Shown here: positions 36,802 through 46,543 of the stretch, piece after piece
Layout of the letters: the number at the start of each line of letters is the position of its first letter
How positions within the stretch are numbered: the first letter of the stretch is position 1
From: Thiotrichaceae bacterium
GTDB taxonomy: Bacteria > Pseudomonadota > Gammaproteobacteria > Thiotrichales > Thiotrichaceae
Length of the DNA stretch: 64,000 bases
NCBI GenBank assembly: GCA_023144895.1
Contig: JAGLEV010000003.1
Coordinates: 40,202 to 104,201, forward strand
Direction of reading: 5' to 3'
The notes under the pieces: model-generated
Told to the model about the DNA's origin: nothing
The model's input: only the letters and a program-made list of their open reading frames with translations
Database searches by the model: none
Translations under genes and position numbers: made by a program

Positions 36802-37809
36802 ATGTCAAATAATAAGTCCAACCGCCTTGCGTTATTTATTGCCTATCTTGCTCTCTTTGTTACAACCATTGGTATCTCTGTGGGTTACAAACACTGGTTA
36901 CGTACTCATGACAAAGCAAAGGATGCACTCGTCCAAATTACTGAGCTAAAAGCTGAATTAAAACAGCTGAGTGCTAATATAAAAACACCACCACCTAATA
37001 AAGAGCTTGCTGAAACAAGTGCAATCATTCATGAGGCTTTGCAACAATTAGCGAACATACAACAGCAAACACATTATTCTGCCCAATCCGTTAGGCAGCA
37101 AATTAGTGAGCTAAGTATGCAGCAAAATAAGCTAATGGGAGATCAAGGTGGTAAAGATTTATTCATTCATGCCCTGCATTTATTAGAGTCTGCTGATTGG
37201 CAATTAACCTATTTCCATAATAAAAAAGGCGCATTAAGTTTATTGGCACGAGCAGATACTTTATTAATGCAACTGGGTTCAAGCCAGCTCATTAGTATTC
37301 GTCAACAACTGAGCCATGATATTGTCACACTGGAACAATATCCTCTGCCAGAATATACAAAAGTAGCAGAGCAAATTAGTCAATTACAACAAAGCATGAC
37401 ACCTTTGGCAAAGTTACACACTGACAATCAAGCAGGTGAGAAAATTGCTCTATTCACCATTGAAGATGATCAGAGTGTAATGGGCACAGTAAAAGCTTAC
37501 CTCAATGATTCTATTGATATTGTTGAATATGATGAACTCGCCACTCATACGATTAGTCAATCAGATAGGCAACGTATGGATGTCTTATTTGCTTTGCACT
37601 TTCAGAACTTAAAACTACAATTATCATTGCGAGATAAGAAGGGTTTTCAGCAACAAGCTTTATTAATCAAAGCACTCATGACTCGCTACTACCCTCAATC
37701 AATCGCCCAGCCATGGATGTCCGCTATTGAAGTATTGAGTCAGCTTGATATTACGCCAAAGCCGCCTATGATTTCCTCTTTAGTCGCACTTAAAACACTA
37801 GGAAAATAG
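36802..37809 (+). CDS. hemX: HemX, membrane-anchored protein of the haem operon
   Basis: This 335-residue protein has one N-terminal transmembrane helix (about residues 10-28) and a coiled-coil-rich periplasmic part (about 35-110). DLFIHALHLLESADWQLTYFHNKKGALSLLARADTLL (about 115-155) matches the HemX family. Although annotated in some databases as a uroporphyrinogen methyltransferase, HemX has no methyltransferase motifs, and its role in haem synthesis is unproven. It sits between hemD and hemY with gaps of only a few bases. Confidence 0.9.
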   Translation: MSNNKSNRLALFIAYLALFVTTIGISVGYKHWLRTHDKAKDALVQITELKAELKQLSANIKTPPPNKELAETSAIIHEALQQLANIQQQTHYSAQSVRQQISELSMQQNKLMGDQGGKDLFIHALHLLESADWQLTYFHNKKGALSLLARADTLLMQLGSSQLISIRQQLSHDIVTLEQYPLPEYTKVAEQISQLQQSMTPLAKLHTDNQAGEKIALFTIEDDQSVMGTVKAYLNDSIDIVEYDELATHTISQSDRQRMDVLFALHFQNLKLQLSLRDKKGFQQQALLIKALMTRYYPQSIAQPWMSAIEVLSQLDITPKPPMISSLVALKTLGK

Positions 37810-37810
37810 A

Positions 37811-39121
37811 ATGATTATTAGCCTCATTATTTTTATTGCCGTTGTCCTTATCGCTAGTATTTGGCTGATTAGTTATGTTGCTGATAACTATAGCAGTGTC
37901 ATTATTGCATCATCAGGAGGGCAGCTTTCTGAGATCAGTGCTATCAAATTTATGGCGGGTATTCTGATTGCCTTTTTTATCTTTTATTTTGGACTGCGAT
38001 TGATACAGCATTTCATTAAATTGACACGTTATGCCAGTCAGTTTCGCCTCAATAGTAAGTTAACTAAATCACGACAGGGGTTATTTCAAGGTTATTTATC
38101 ATTGATTGAAGGTAATACAATGAATGCTAAAAATAATCTATTAAAGCATATTGATGTTGCTGAGAACCCTGCGCTACATTATTTAGGAACGGCTCGTGTA
38201 GCACACATGATGGAGGATTTTGATGAGCGTGATGTACAATTGAAGCTAGCCAATGAATCCCAGCCTGATGCCCATAAAGCGATTGCAATCTCCCAAGCAG
38301 AAATGCAAATTTATGCGAATCAATTAGAACAAGCGCGTGCTGGATTAATTACTCTATTGGAAGAAAAGCCTAAATCACTCTATGCTCAGAAGTTACTATC
38401 TAAAGTCTTTTATAAACAAGAAGACTGGGCAAATCTAGCAACATTATTGCCTGAACTGGCAAAGAAAGGGGTGATTAATGAGAGTACTTTCAAGGAGTAT
38501 GAAGATGCTTCATTAAAAGGTATTTTCCAAATGTATGCTCATGAAGATAGTCTTGATCGACTGTATGCAGCATGGAAGAAGATCCCTGCTAAGACAAGAC
38601 GACAGCCACAGACTAGCTTAAAGTATTGTGAAGCATTAATCGTTGCGGGAGATACCAGCCGAGCGAGTAAGCTATTGCTAAAGCGCATTAATAGTTCATG
38701 GGATGAATCATTGGTTAATCTGTATGGAAAAATAACCCATGACGATTCCAATCAAGCAATAAAACATGCCGAAGTCTGGCTAACTGAGCATGATAACTGC
38801 CCTACTTTGCTATTAACTCTTGCCCGACTTTATCGTGGTCAAAAGCTTTGGGGTAAGGCGAGAAATTTCTATTTAAGTAGCCTTAACCAATCACCGAATA
38901 AAAATGGCTACTTGGAATTTGCCGAATTATTAGCTGAAACAGGTGAGCACAGTAATGCTGAAACTTGTTACCAAGTGGGGCTAAGTTATTGTGTTTATCA
39001 TAAAGCTCAGGCGCTAAAATTACAAAGCCGTTTAGAAATAGAACCTAAATTGGATGTAACCCCTAGTCATATTAGTCCTCCAGAAGATTTTGCTGTTGAT
39101 AATTATTCTGGACAGGGTTAA
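37811..39121 (+). CDS. hemY: HemY, TPR membrane protein of the haem operon
   Basis: This 436-residue protein has two N-terminal membrane helices (about residues 1-22 and 42-65). Tetratricopeptide-like repeats follow, with SLIEGNTMNAKNNLLKHI, AQAEMQIYANQLEQARAGL (as ISQAEMQIY...) and ARLYRGQKLWGKARNFY, typical of gammaproteobacterial HemY. It probably organises late haem-synthesis enzymes at the membrane. It starts one base after the hemX stop and is the last gene of the operon. It is unrelated to the HemY protoporphyrinogen oxidase of Bacillus. Confidence 0.9.
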   Translation: MIISLIIFIAVVLIASIWLISYVADNYSSVIIASSGGQLSEISAIKFMAGILIAFFIFYFGLRLIQHFIKLTRYASQFRLNSKLTKSRQGLFQGYLSLIEGNTMNAKNNLLKHIDVAENPALHYLGTARVAHMMEDFDERDVQLKLANESQPDAHKAIAISQAEMQIYANQLEQARAGLITLLEEKPKSLYAQKLLSKVFYKQEDWANLATLLPELAKKGVINESTFKEYEDASLKGIFQMYAHEDSLDRLYAAWKKIPAKTRRQPQTSLKYCEALIVAGDTSRASKLLLKRINSSWDESLVNLYGKITHDDSNQAIKHAEVWLTEHDNCPTLLLTLARLYRGQKLWGKARNFYLSSLNQSPNKNGYLEFAELLAETGEHSNAETCYQVGLSYCVYHKAQALKLQSRLEIEPKLDVTPSHISPPEDFAVDNYSGQG

Positions 39122-39142
39122 TTTAGTCTATCTTCTACGAAA

Positions 39143-39316
39143 ATGGTCAAACTAAAAAAACAGAAATACGCACCGTTAGTGATGAGGAGTTTCTCTGGTT
39201 GTTGGTACAACACGTCCTCCCAAAACGCTTCAGGCGGGTACGACTCTACGGCTTTTTACACCCTTAGCATTATCGGACTGAAGTTTTACCAACCTCTAGT
39301 TAGGTTTGTACTTTGA
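39143..39316 (+). other. GC-raised stretch with an unconfirmed 57-codon ORF
   Basis: The segment of about 39160-39290 is close to 48 percent G+C by eye, against roughly 38 percent around it. It carries an open 57-codon plus-strand frame (ATG 39143-39145 to TGA 39314-39316) that runs into the end of the next minus-strand gene. The peptide has no recognisable motif and there is no SD. The base composition suggests a foreign fragment, for example the end of a lost insertion element, or a structured RNA. I cannot decide. Confidence 0.25.
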
Positions 39317-39811
39317 TTTAATCAACTCAATTAACTCAGATTTCAGCTTCACTCCAATCTGAAAAATACCTTCCTCAGTTAATAAAACATGACTAGGATT
39401 ACCTGCATATTCACCAAGCTTGCCATCCTCAACCTTATAGCCACCAATGATATCTTTAGGCTCAACGTCTCCATCTACATCGTTAACACGTTGATCAATA
39501 AAATAAACCCAAGTGCCTTCTTCATGTTCTGGTAGTTTTTTCAATACCGCTTCAGAGTGCCGACCTAAACCATCTAACATTTGATGAAAAAGGTGCACAA
39601 ATTCTGGGTTTCCTTGAAATGAATCAACCACAAGACTCCCTTGATTATCCCTTTTATTATCTAAAAATCGACCAACGACAGCAACATCTAATAAGCCATT
39701 TTCATTAATAAAATCCTTAGGTAATAGGCTATATAAATAAATTTCTTCGCCATTTTTATTAGGAACACAAACAAGACCACCCTCGTCTTCTTTCTTTTCT
39801 TCAATATTCAT
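39296..39811 (-). CDS. Hypothetical acidic cytoplasmic protein
   Basis: This 171-residue protein has no signal peptide or membrane segment and is rich in Glu, Asp and Gly. Visible features are VCVPNKNGEEIYLYSLLPKDFINENG near the start, a middle LFHQMLDGLGRHSEAVLKKLPEHEEGTWVYFIDQR and a C-terminal helix GVKLKSELIELIKSKYKPN. I do not recognise a family. The start has TTGGA about 5 bases upstream. It is upstream of nothing on its strand and next to the GC-raised segment, so it could be a recent acquisition. Confidence 0.6.
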   Translation of the reverse strand: MNIEEKKEDEGGLVCVPNKNGEEIYLYSLLPKDFINENGLLDVAVVGRFLDNKRDNQGSLVVDSFQGNPEFVHLFHQMLDGLGRHSEAVLKKLPEHEEGTWVYFIDQRVNDVDGDVEPKDIIGGYKVEDGKLGEYAGNPSHVLLTEEGIFQIGVKLKSELIELIKSKYKPN

Positions 39812-39919
39812 AAAAATCCAACAGTTAGGATTGTAAACAAAATCCCACTAGGGGATCACTCATTTAATCTGGGCATACAATACCTATTATTGAACTAAAA
39901 AACTGCATTTTTATTAAAC

Positions 39920-41539
39920 TCAGCGCCTAAATTTAATCCCTTCCAGTTGAAGGTCATCATAAATAGGTCTCAGAGGTTTTAACTTCCCTGCTTTTAATGC
40001 CTCAAAGATAGCCTCTTTCGATTCCTTTGGTTTAAGGAAACTTGATAATGTCTCTTCAACAACCCACCGACCTTTATCCACAAGGTTAGAGCTATCTTGA
40101 TAAGCAAGAATATCAATGCGTATATGAATAGCACGATTAAATCTCACAACAACGACTTCTTTCTTGCCATCCCTATCCATGTCCATCATGGTAACAAAGC
40201 ATTTATTTTTGCTATTGCAATCATAGGCACTATAATTCTTTTTCAGCTTTTCAAAATACGGTGGGGTCTCGTCTAAAAGGGTAAGCATCACCTTTTCTTT
40301 ATTTTTAACCGCTATTGATGAAGCATTCTGTTTGATTTTCTGATAATGCAGATGATCCTTCCACTCCAGTATTTCTTTAATGGCATTCTTACCATCCTTT
40401 CCTAAGCGATATTTTAGGGCAGAAAAATCAAAATCTTCAATGCTAGTGATATTATTTTTTAGTCGATCCAGTTGGTTATTAACACTGAGGCGCACTGGGT
40501 CTAACACAGGAGAGATAAGTGCAATCAAAACCACTAAGGAAATTACCGCTAGTATGGGGTTGGTGAGTGTAATACCTTTACGCCAATGACCCCGTTGTTT
40601 AAGTAACTGGTAAGCATAACTAATAGTATAAAGGCTTAATACAACTGCAACACTCAAAGCCAAAATACGATTAGGCATTAGACCATATTGGTTGATCCGT
40701 AGAATAACTGCAACGACAGACAATAAGGATAAAAACGGCAACAAGATAATCTGTGCCATAAAAATACGATTTTTATCATCCTCTTGAGTGCCATCAACCC
40801 AAGTGTTTAAGAACACGATACTCACAGCAACTAATGATAATAAAATGATCGATGTTGAGCTATTAGTAAATAAACTTTGCCACGTGAAAGGCAGGCTTAT
40901 CGCAAAAAGAATAACGATAACAGCCGTTAGATAGCCCATAACATGAAAGATGGCAAAGAAAACACCACGGATTTTAAAAATAAGGTCTTCATATTGACGG
41001 CTAATACCAATCCCTGCACCGATGAGGCTGGCTATAATGACAGGGGTGGTCGTTTTGTTCCAAATAATATCGTCAAGATTAAGCCCAATACTACCAAATA
41101 GCTTTGTTCCTAATAAAAGGATGAGTAAAAAACCAATCGTTAATAAGATGGCAAATAAAAAGAAAAAATGATTATTCCAGCCATTTTCAAAGAGGCGATG
41201 ATAAGGATAGTGAGGCTTTGTGCTTTGTAAGGATTGTGCAAAGGTGATAGCAATAATATTAATCGGTAGTAATGAATAATAAAGTAATACAAGGGAATAA
41301 CTCTCATGTTCCCGCCAAACACTCCAGCTAATAAGCAAGCCGACAATAATAGTGGCAATACTGAGGTATATCACGCTGAATCGTGTACTTTGCTTTCCCC
41401 ATAATAAGAAAAAACTAAGTACTATTGAGATGATACCAAAGAGGTACATAAAGAATGTACCATCCTCAATATGCAATGCATAGGACGCAAAAACCCCTGT
41501 TGCTGCACCCACCAGAGAAAATAAGATGGTTTTAGACAT
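39920..41539 (-). CDS. DUF4153 multi-pass membrane protein
   Basis: This protein of about 539 residues has roughly a dozen transmembrane helices in the first 380 residues and a soluble C-terminal domain (about 385-539). HRLFENGWNNHFFFLFAI (about residues 112-130) and LDPVRLSVNNQLDRLKNN...FDFSALKYRLGKDG (about 355-395) match the DUF4153 pattern. The C-terminal part has a DMDRDGKKEVVVVRF segment like an FG-GAP/calcium-loop repeat and may sense ligands in the periplasm. The function is unknown. The ATG at 41537-41539 is favoured over the start 12 bases upstream because GGAGAG lies 4 bases before it. Confidence 0.78.
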   Translation of the reverse strand: MSKTILFSLVGAATGVFASYALHIEDGTFFMYLFGIISIVLSFFLLWGKQSTRFSVIYLSIATIIVGLLISWSVWREHESYSLVLLYYSLLPINIIAITFAQSLQSTKPHYPYHRLFENGWNNHFFFLFAILLTIGFLLILLLGTKLFGSIGLNLDDIIWNKTTTPVIIASLIGAGIGISRQYEDLIFKIRGVFFAIFHVMGYLTAVIVILFAISLPFTWQSLFTNSSTSIILLSLVAVSIVFLNTWVDGTQEDDKNRIFMAQIILLPFLSLLSVVAVILRINQYGLMPNRILALSVAVVLSLYTISYAYQLLKQRGHWRKGITLTNPILAVISLVVLIALISPVLDPVRLSVNNQLDRLKNNITSIEDFDFSALKYRLGKDGKNAIKEILEWKDHLHYQKIKQNASSIAVKNKEKVMLTLLDETPPYFEKLKKNYSAYDCNSKNKCFVTMMDMDRDGKKEVVVVRFNRAIHIRIDILAYQDSSNLVDKGRWVVEETLSSFLKPKESKEAIFEALKAGKLKPLRPIYDDLQLEGIKFRR

Positions 41540-41699
41540 GAAGCTCTCCATAAAAATTATAGATGAATATGATCAGCATCCATTAATTTAATGGAGTAAC
41601 CATCAAGGTCTTCAACAAAGCAATCATTGTACTACCGCAACAGAGTGGAGGATTCACATGAGAGGCTTTTTAGTGATTGTAGTGAGGAAAGTATAGCCG

Positions 41700-42398
41700 C
41701 TAATAAACCCAAAAAAGATAAACTGCAACCAGTGCAATCGTAATACCAATAATAAATTGTACAACATTACTCAGTCCTTTTCGTGCTCGTTGATGCGTTG
41801 ATTTTTGACTCTGAATATTTGGAATATTTGGCGGTATAACTAACCTCTTAGGCATATCCCCAACGAGAGAAAGTGGCAAAACATCGGTTTCATTCAACGT
41901 AATATTCTGATATTGGATAATACCTTTTCCTTTAGCACATCCTGTTAATATTTCTATTATTTCACCTCGATCAATCTTCAAACTCAAGTCTTCTATATCA
42001 AGATCAATCGCAATAAATAATTGTAACTCAAAGTCTTGTTGATTAAATTGAATCGCTAATCTTGGGCAATGGGATGAGCGTAAATTATGCTTCATTAATT
42101 TGATAACAGTACTGCCCTGATCACCTTTGTTTTGCTCCTCAAATATCGCTTTCACTGACTCAAGACTTTGCCATGTCTCTAGCAAGATCCTCTTTAAGCT
42201 AATATCTAACAGAGGTGCTAGCTCCTGTAAGAAATTTTTTCTAATATTGTGCCAACGATCATGAGGCAGTGCCGCCTTAACAGCATAGTGTAAGCGATGC
42301 ATTTCTGCGGTCATATCAAGGCTATATAATGTTGCTTCTGGCAAGTGAGTAAAATTGATATCAAACAGGTCATTTAAAGTAAGATCAGTATCACTCAT
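41700..42398 (-). CDS. Hypothetical tail-anchored protein paired with a PKD-like membrane protein
   Basis: This 232-residue protein is soluble and helical for the first 200 residues and then has one C-terminal transmembrane helix (about 212-230, VVQFIIGITIALVAVYLFWV), so it is likely anchored with its bulk in the cytoplasm. A central beta-rich stretch includes LAIQFNQQDFELQLFIAIDLDIEDL. I do not recognise a family. Its start overlaps the stop of the upstream gene by 4 bases (42395-42398), so the two are coupled and probably work together. Confidence 0.7.
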   Translation of the reverse strand: MSDTDLTLNDLFDINFTHLPEATLYSLDMTAEMHRLHYAVKAALPHDRWHNIRKNFLQELAPLLDISLKRILLETWQSLESVKAIFEEQNKGDQGSTVIKLMKHNLRSSHCPRLAIQFNQQDFELQLFIAIDLDIEDLSLKIDRGEIIEILTGCAKGKGIIQYQNITLNETDVLPLSLVGDMPKRLVIPPNIPNIQSQKSTHQRARKGLSNVVQFIIGITIALVAVYLFWVY

Positions 42399-43717
42399 GA
42401 CTCACCACTCTTTTCATCTTTTGAAATAATATGCTCACTTTTGATGGGTTCTTTTTCTTTAACCCGATTTTCTTCTAACTGATCAGTTTCTTTCTCAATT
42501 TCTTCCTCAGATTCATCAATACTCAGCACCTCAAGCTGTTCAGGAGAATAAAAAGTTATTTGATGTTGTCCAGAAACACTGTGTTGCTGGTAGTAAAAGC
42601 CTGTTTCCTGTGCTGCTATAAACTGAGCAAGTTGCTGGCGCTTATAATGATGATAGAAAGGCAAAATAGCTAATAGTAAACCCAGTAGAATCAACACTAA
42701 GGGCAACCAACGAGGCCAAATAATAACTAATACAGCATTACTTTCTGCTTTCCCTGAGGGGCTTCGAGAGCGAATAACTGCGTGATAGAAACCACTCTGT
42801 TGATAACGATGGCTATAACGAATCTTCTTATCCCATCGATAACTAGCCCCATCACCAGGATCAAACTGTAGCTCAGTATCTGCACCATATTGAGTATTTT
42901 GCAACCAGAATACAACAGCCATTTGGTTGAGCTGATGCTGATGAGAAGAGCGAATTTTTAACTCAATCATATTCTTAGAGGGATCAGTATCCTCTGGAGA
43001 ATCGCCCTCTTCAATCATCACTACAGGTCCTGGCAATTTCCCTGATTTGCTTTTTATTGTCAAAATAGCGCGCGCTACTGCTTCTCTTTGCCGGTCATCT
43101 TTAACTAATAGTTGCACAGGATAGCGACCTGGAGATAGCCGTGCGGTATCAATTGTAAATTGATCCTTATTGCTCTTGTGCCCAGTACTTAACGACCAAT
43201 ACAGCCATTGACGGCTTTGTGATGCGGTTTCACTCAAGCTCTGAAACTGTGCTGGCTCGCCTTGCTTTACGGTTAAAACCTGAGGCTCTATCACTGCCTC
43301 AGGTTCTTTCCACGCATCAATCACATGAATAATAACGGGTGGAGAGTTCAGTAAAAAACTACCAATTTTAGCCAGTGCTGTTATTTTATAAGTCCCTGTA
43401 TCTTCAAAACTATGGACACGATGCGTACCACCTTCTCCTATTGAACGTCCATTGATATAAAATTGATAACTCACTTTTTCACCCGCAATATTCGGTGTAA
43501 GATCTGCCTCAAGAATAATGGCTTCTTCAACTTCAGGGCGACGGTTAACGACATTCAGTTGTAATACATAGTGACGATATGACTTAGACACAGGCAAATT
43601 AAACTCTGCTTTTTCAGCATAAGCAGAGTTCATTGACGGTAGCATAATGAAAAAAGCCAACAAAAATAGACTTATCGGTAGTAATCGAAAAGTATGATAG
43701 ATAAAAAATTTAGACAT
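42395..43717 (-). CDS. Exported PKD-like domain membrane protein
   Basis: This 440-residue protein has an N-terminal signal sequence (FRLLPISLFLLAFFIMLPSMNSAYA) and two or three Ig/PKD-type beta-sandwich segments. The first includes YQFYINGRSIGEGGTHRVHSFEDTGTYKITALAKIG (about residues 80-115), and the last includes FDPGDGASYRWDKKIRYSHRYQQSGFYHAVIRSRSPSG (about 285-322). A transmembrane helix near residues 335-355 and a highly charged Glu/Lys cytoplasmic tail follow. PKD domains usually mediate protein or glycan contact. The preferred start is the ATG at 43715-43717. The TTG 30 bases upstream is possible. It forms a two-gene unit with the tail-anchored gene. Confidence 0.7.
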   Translation of the reverse strand: MSKFFIYHTFRLLPISLFLLAFFIMLPSMNSAYAEKAEFNLPVSKSYRHYVLQLNVVNRRPEVEEAIILEADLTPNIAGEKVSYQFYINGRSIGEGGTHRVHSFEDTGTYKITALAKIGSFLLNSPPVIIHVIDAWKEPEAVIEPQVLTVKQGEPAQFQSLSETASQSRQWLYWSLSTGHKSNKDQFTIDTARLSPGRYPVQLLVKDDRQREAVARAILTIKSKSGKLPGPVVMIEEGDSPEDTDPSKNMIELKIRSSHQHQLNQMAVVFWLQNTQYGADTELQFDPGDGASYRWDKKIRYSHRYQQSGFYHAVIRSRSPSGKAESNAVLVIIWPRWLPLVLILLGLLLAILPFYHHYKRQQLAQFIAAQETGFYYQQHSVSGQHQITFYSPEQLEVLSIDESEEEIEKETDQLEENRVKEKEPIKSEHIISKDEKSGES

Positions 43718-43793
43718 GGCTTTTAGTATAGTAAAAATGGAAGCCAATATTGACTAAAAGATGTCAATATCGTTAAGAACAGAATAAAAATAA

Positions 43794-46496
43794 CTAATGT
43801 GCGGCATCCCAATGCTCTCCTATGCCGACATCAACAATAAGAGGCACATCAAGTTCAGCAGAGTTTTCCATACAGTGCTTGATTTCCAAACTTAGATCTT
43901 TTATATTTTCTCTAGGTAATTCAAAGACTAATTCATCATGAACCTGCATAATCATTCGTGTATCTGTTGCCTTTTCAGCTAATAATGCATCAACATTAAC
44001 CATTGCCTTTTTAATAATATCAGCAGCTGTGCCCTGCATTGGTGCATTAATCGCGGTACGCTCAGCATATTTACGACGCATCACATTACGATTATTAATA
44101 TCAGGCAAGTATAAACGGCGACCAAATAAAGTCTCAACAAAACCTTGTTCTTTTGCCTTAGCACGTGTGTTATCCATATAGTCTTTGACACCAGGATAAC
44201 GATTAAAATAAGACTTCACATAAGCAGCTGCTTCGGTACGTGTCGAGCCTATTTGCTTTGCTAACCCAAAAGCGGTCATTCCATAGATTAAACCAAAATT
44301 AATGGCTTTGGCACTGCGACGCTGATTATCTGTCACTTCATCAATATCCACAGAAAAGACTTCTGCAGCCGTGGTTTTATGTACATCTAAACCTTTAGAG
44401 AAAGCTTCTAACAAACCTGCATCTTGTGATAAATGTGCCATAATTCGCAATTCTATTTGTGAATAATCTGCCGCCATTATTTGATAGTAAGGCATTGCCA
44501 CAAACGCTCGACGAATACGTCGCCCTTCACTGGTACGAATAGGGATATTTTGTAAATTAGGTGATGATGATGATAAGCGCCCTGTTGCAGTAACCGCTTG
44601 ATGATAATTAGTATGTATACGTTGTGTTTTTTTATTGACCAATAGAGGCAATTTATCGGTATACGTTGATTTAAGCTTACTCATACTCCGAAAGCGCAGG
44701 ATTAAATCAGGCAGTGGATATTCTTTGGCTAACTCACTGAGCACCTCCTCCGAGGTTGATGGCTGCCCTTTTGGAGTTTTTTTCACTATGGGAATTTGTA
44801 ATTTATCATATAAAATGACTTGTAATTGCTTGGGTGAATTTAAAGTAAATTTTTCTCCGGCAAGCGCATAGCATTCTGTTTCTACTGCTTTCATTTCTGC
44901 CGCTAATTCAACCGACTGATCTTGCAATGCACCGCTATTAAGCAAAACACCATGACGCTCTATATTGGATAAAACTGCCATTAAGGGTAATTCTATTGTT
45001 TCGTAAAGTGATTTTAAATGCACATCCGCAGAGAGTGCTGACCAGAAATAATGATGTAATCGTAGACTAATATCCGCCTGTTCTGATGCATAGGTCGCCG
45101 CTTTTTCTACAGGAATTTGATTAAAGTCCAATTGCTTCCTACCCTTGCCCGCAATATCAGTCAATGCGGTTGCTTTATGATTCAAATAGCGATCACTTAG
45201 GCTCTGTATATCATGCTTACTCGCTACCGAGTTAAGCACATAGGATTGCAACATCGTATCCTGTGCAACACCCTGTAAAGCAATATTATAATTCAGTAGA
45301 ACACTACGGGTATATTTAAGATTATGACCAACTTTATACTGTTGGCTATCTTCTAGAATCGGTTTTAAACGCTGCAAACATTCATCACGATCTAACTGCT
45401 TGGGTGCATCCTCATAATCATGTGCCAAAGGCAGATAAGCTGACTTACCTGCTTCAATACAAAAAGATAAACCAACAATTTCAGCATCAATATAATCTTG
45501 ATGAGTAGTTTCTATGGCAAAGGAGAATAACTCAGCCTCAGTTAAATCTTTTAACCACTGATTCAATACTGTCTGGGTATGGATTATTTCATAATACTTA
45601 CTGCTAACAACAACAGCAGCCACACTTTCACGTGCCTCAGGTATGTCACCGAGTTGTTGTAAACGACTATTAAAGCCATAACGCTCATAAAGCGCAACAA
45701 GAGCCTTAGAGTCTTGCTCTTTTAAACTCAATGCCTCATCACTGCAATCCAATTCAAGATCACAAATAATGGTGACTAACTGATAAGACAAGGGAAGAAA
45801 ATGCAAAGACTCACGCAAATACTCGCCCACTTTGCCCTTAAATTCATCCGCATTCTCCATGACATTTTCTAAAGTGCCATAGTGAGCCAACCATTTTACC
45901 GCTGTTTTAGGGCCAACCTTAGGCACACCTGGAATATTATCTGAAGTATCGCCCATTAATGTCAAATAATCACGAATTTGCTCAGGTGCAACACCATATT
46001 TATCCTTAACACCATCAATATCATGAAAAGTTTTTGACATGGTGTTAATCAAGCTAACACGCTCATTGACCAATTGAGCCATATCCTTATCACCCGTTGA
46101 GATCACGACCTCACCTTGGTATTGCGTCGACAAACTACCAATCACATCATCCGCTTCAACATTAGGCTCGATTAAAATGGGATAACCTTGAGCTTTTATA
46201 ATTTCTAACAATGGCTCAATTTGTGAACGTAAATCTTCAGGCATGGGTGGACGTGTGCCTTTATATTCTGGATAGAGATCATTGCGAAAGGTCTTCCCCT
46301 TAGCATCAAAGACCACCACCATCAGCTCAGGGTTAAAATCTCGACGCAATTTATCGAGCATATTTAAGACACCGTGGATTGCTCCTGTTGGTTCTCCATG
46401 ACGATTAACCAAAGGGGGAAGAGCATGAAACGCACGAAACAAATAAGATGAACCATCGACGAGAACTAAGGGTGTAGTAGTATTTTTCTTTGCCAT
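43794..46496 (-). CDS. polA: DNA polymerase I, with a degenerate proofreading site
   Basis: This enzyme removes RNA primers and fills gaps. The 900-residue protein has an N-terminal 5'-3' exonuclease (residues about 5-295, with NVEADDVIGSL, TGDKDMAQLV and GDTSDNIPG). A 3'-5' exonuclease-like domain (about 310-510) and the polymerase domain (about 510-900, with DYSQIELRIMAHLS, RRSAKAINFGLIYGM and VHDELVFE) follow. In the middle domain the acidic metal ligands are changed compared with E. coli Asp355/Glu357/Asp424/Asp501. They read Ala327 (FAIET), Glu329 (kept), Thr396 (NLKYTR) and Gln473 (YASEQ). Proofreading is therefore probably lost. I chose the ATG at 46494-46496 over an upstream TTG. It is divergent from nadA. 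Confidence 0.95.
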   Translation of the reverse strand: MAKKNTTTPLVLVDGSSYLFRAFHALPPLVNRHGEPTGAIHGVLNMLDKLRRDFNPELMVVVFDAKGKTFRNDLYPEYKGTRPPMPEDLRSQIEPLLEIIKAQGYPILIEPNVEADDVIGSLSTQYQGEVVISTGDKDMAQLVNERVSLINTMSKTFHDIDGVKDKYGVAPEQIRDYLTLMGDTSDNIPGVPKVGPKTAVKWLAHYGTLENVMENADEFKGKVGEYLRESLHFLPLSYQLVTIICDLELDCSDEALSLKEQDSKALVALYERYGFNSRLQQLGDIPEARESVAAVVVSSKYYEIIHTQTVLNQWLKDLTEAELFSFAIETTHQDYIDAEIVGLSFCIEAGKSAYLPLAHDYEDAPKQLDRDECLQRLKPILEDSQQYKVGHNLKYTRSVLLNYNIALQGVAQDTMLQSYVLNSVASKHDIQSLSDRYLNHKATALTDIAGKGRKQLDFNQIPVEKAATYASEQADISLRLHHYFWSALSADVHLKSLYETIELPLMAVLSNIERHGVLLNSGALQDQSVELAAEMKAVETECYALAGEKFTLNSPKQLQVILYDKLQIPIVKKTPKGQPSTSEEVLSELAKEYPLPDLILRFRSMSKLKSTYTDKLPLLVNKKTQRIHTNYHQAVTATGRLSSSSPNLQNIPIRTSEGRRIRRAFVAMPYYQIMAADYSQIELRIMAHLSQDAGLLEAFSKGLDVHKTTAAEVFSVDIDEVTDNQRRSAKAINFGLIYGMTAFGLAKQIGSTRTEAAAYVKSYFNRYPGVKDYMDNTRAKAKEQGFVETLFGRRLYLPDINNRNVMRRKYAERTAINAPMQGTAADIIKKAMVNVDALLAEKATDTRMIMQVHDELVFELPRENIKDLSLEIKHCMENSAELDVPLIVDVGIGEHWDAAH

Positions 46497-46543
46497 AATC
46501 TTGTTGTATGCTCGTAGTTCCAAATAGCTACCTAGTATATGCC

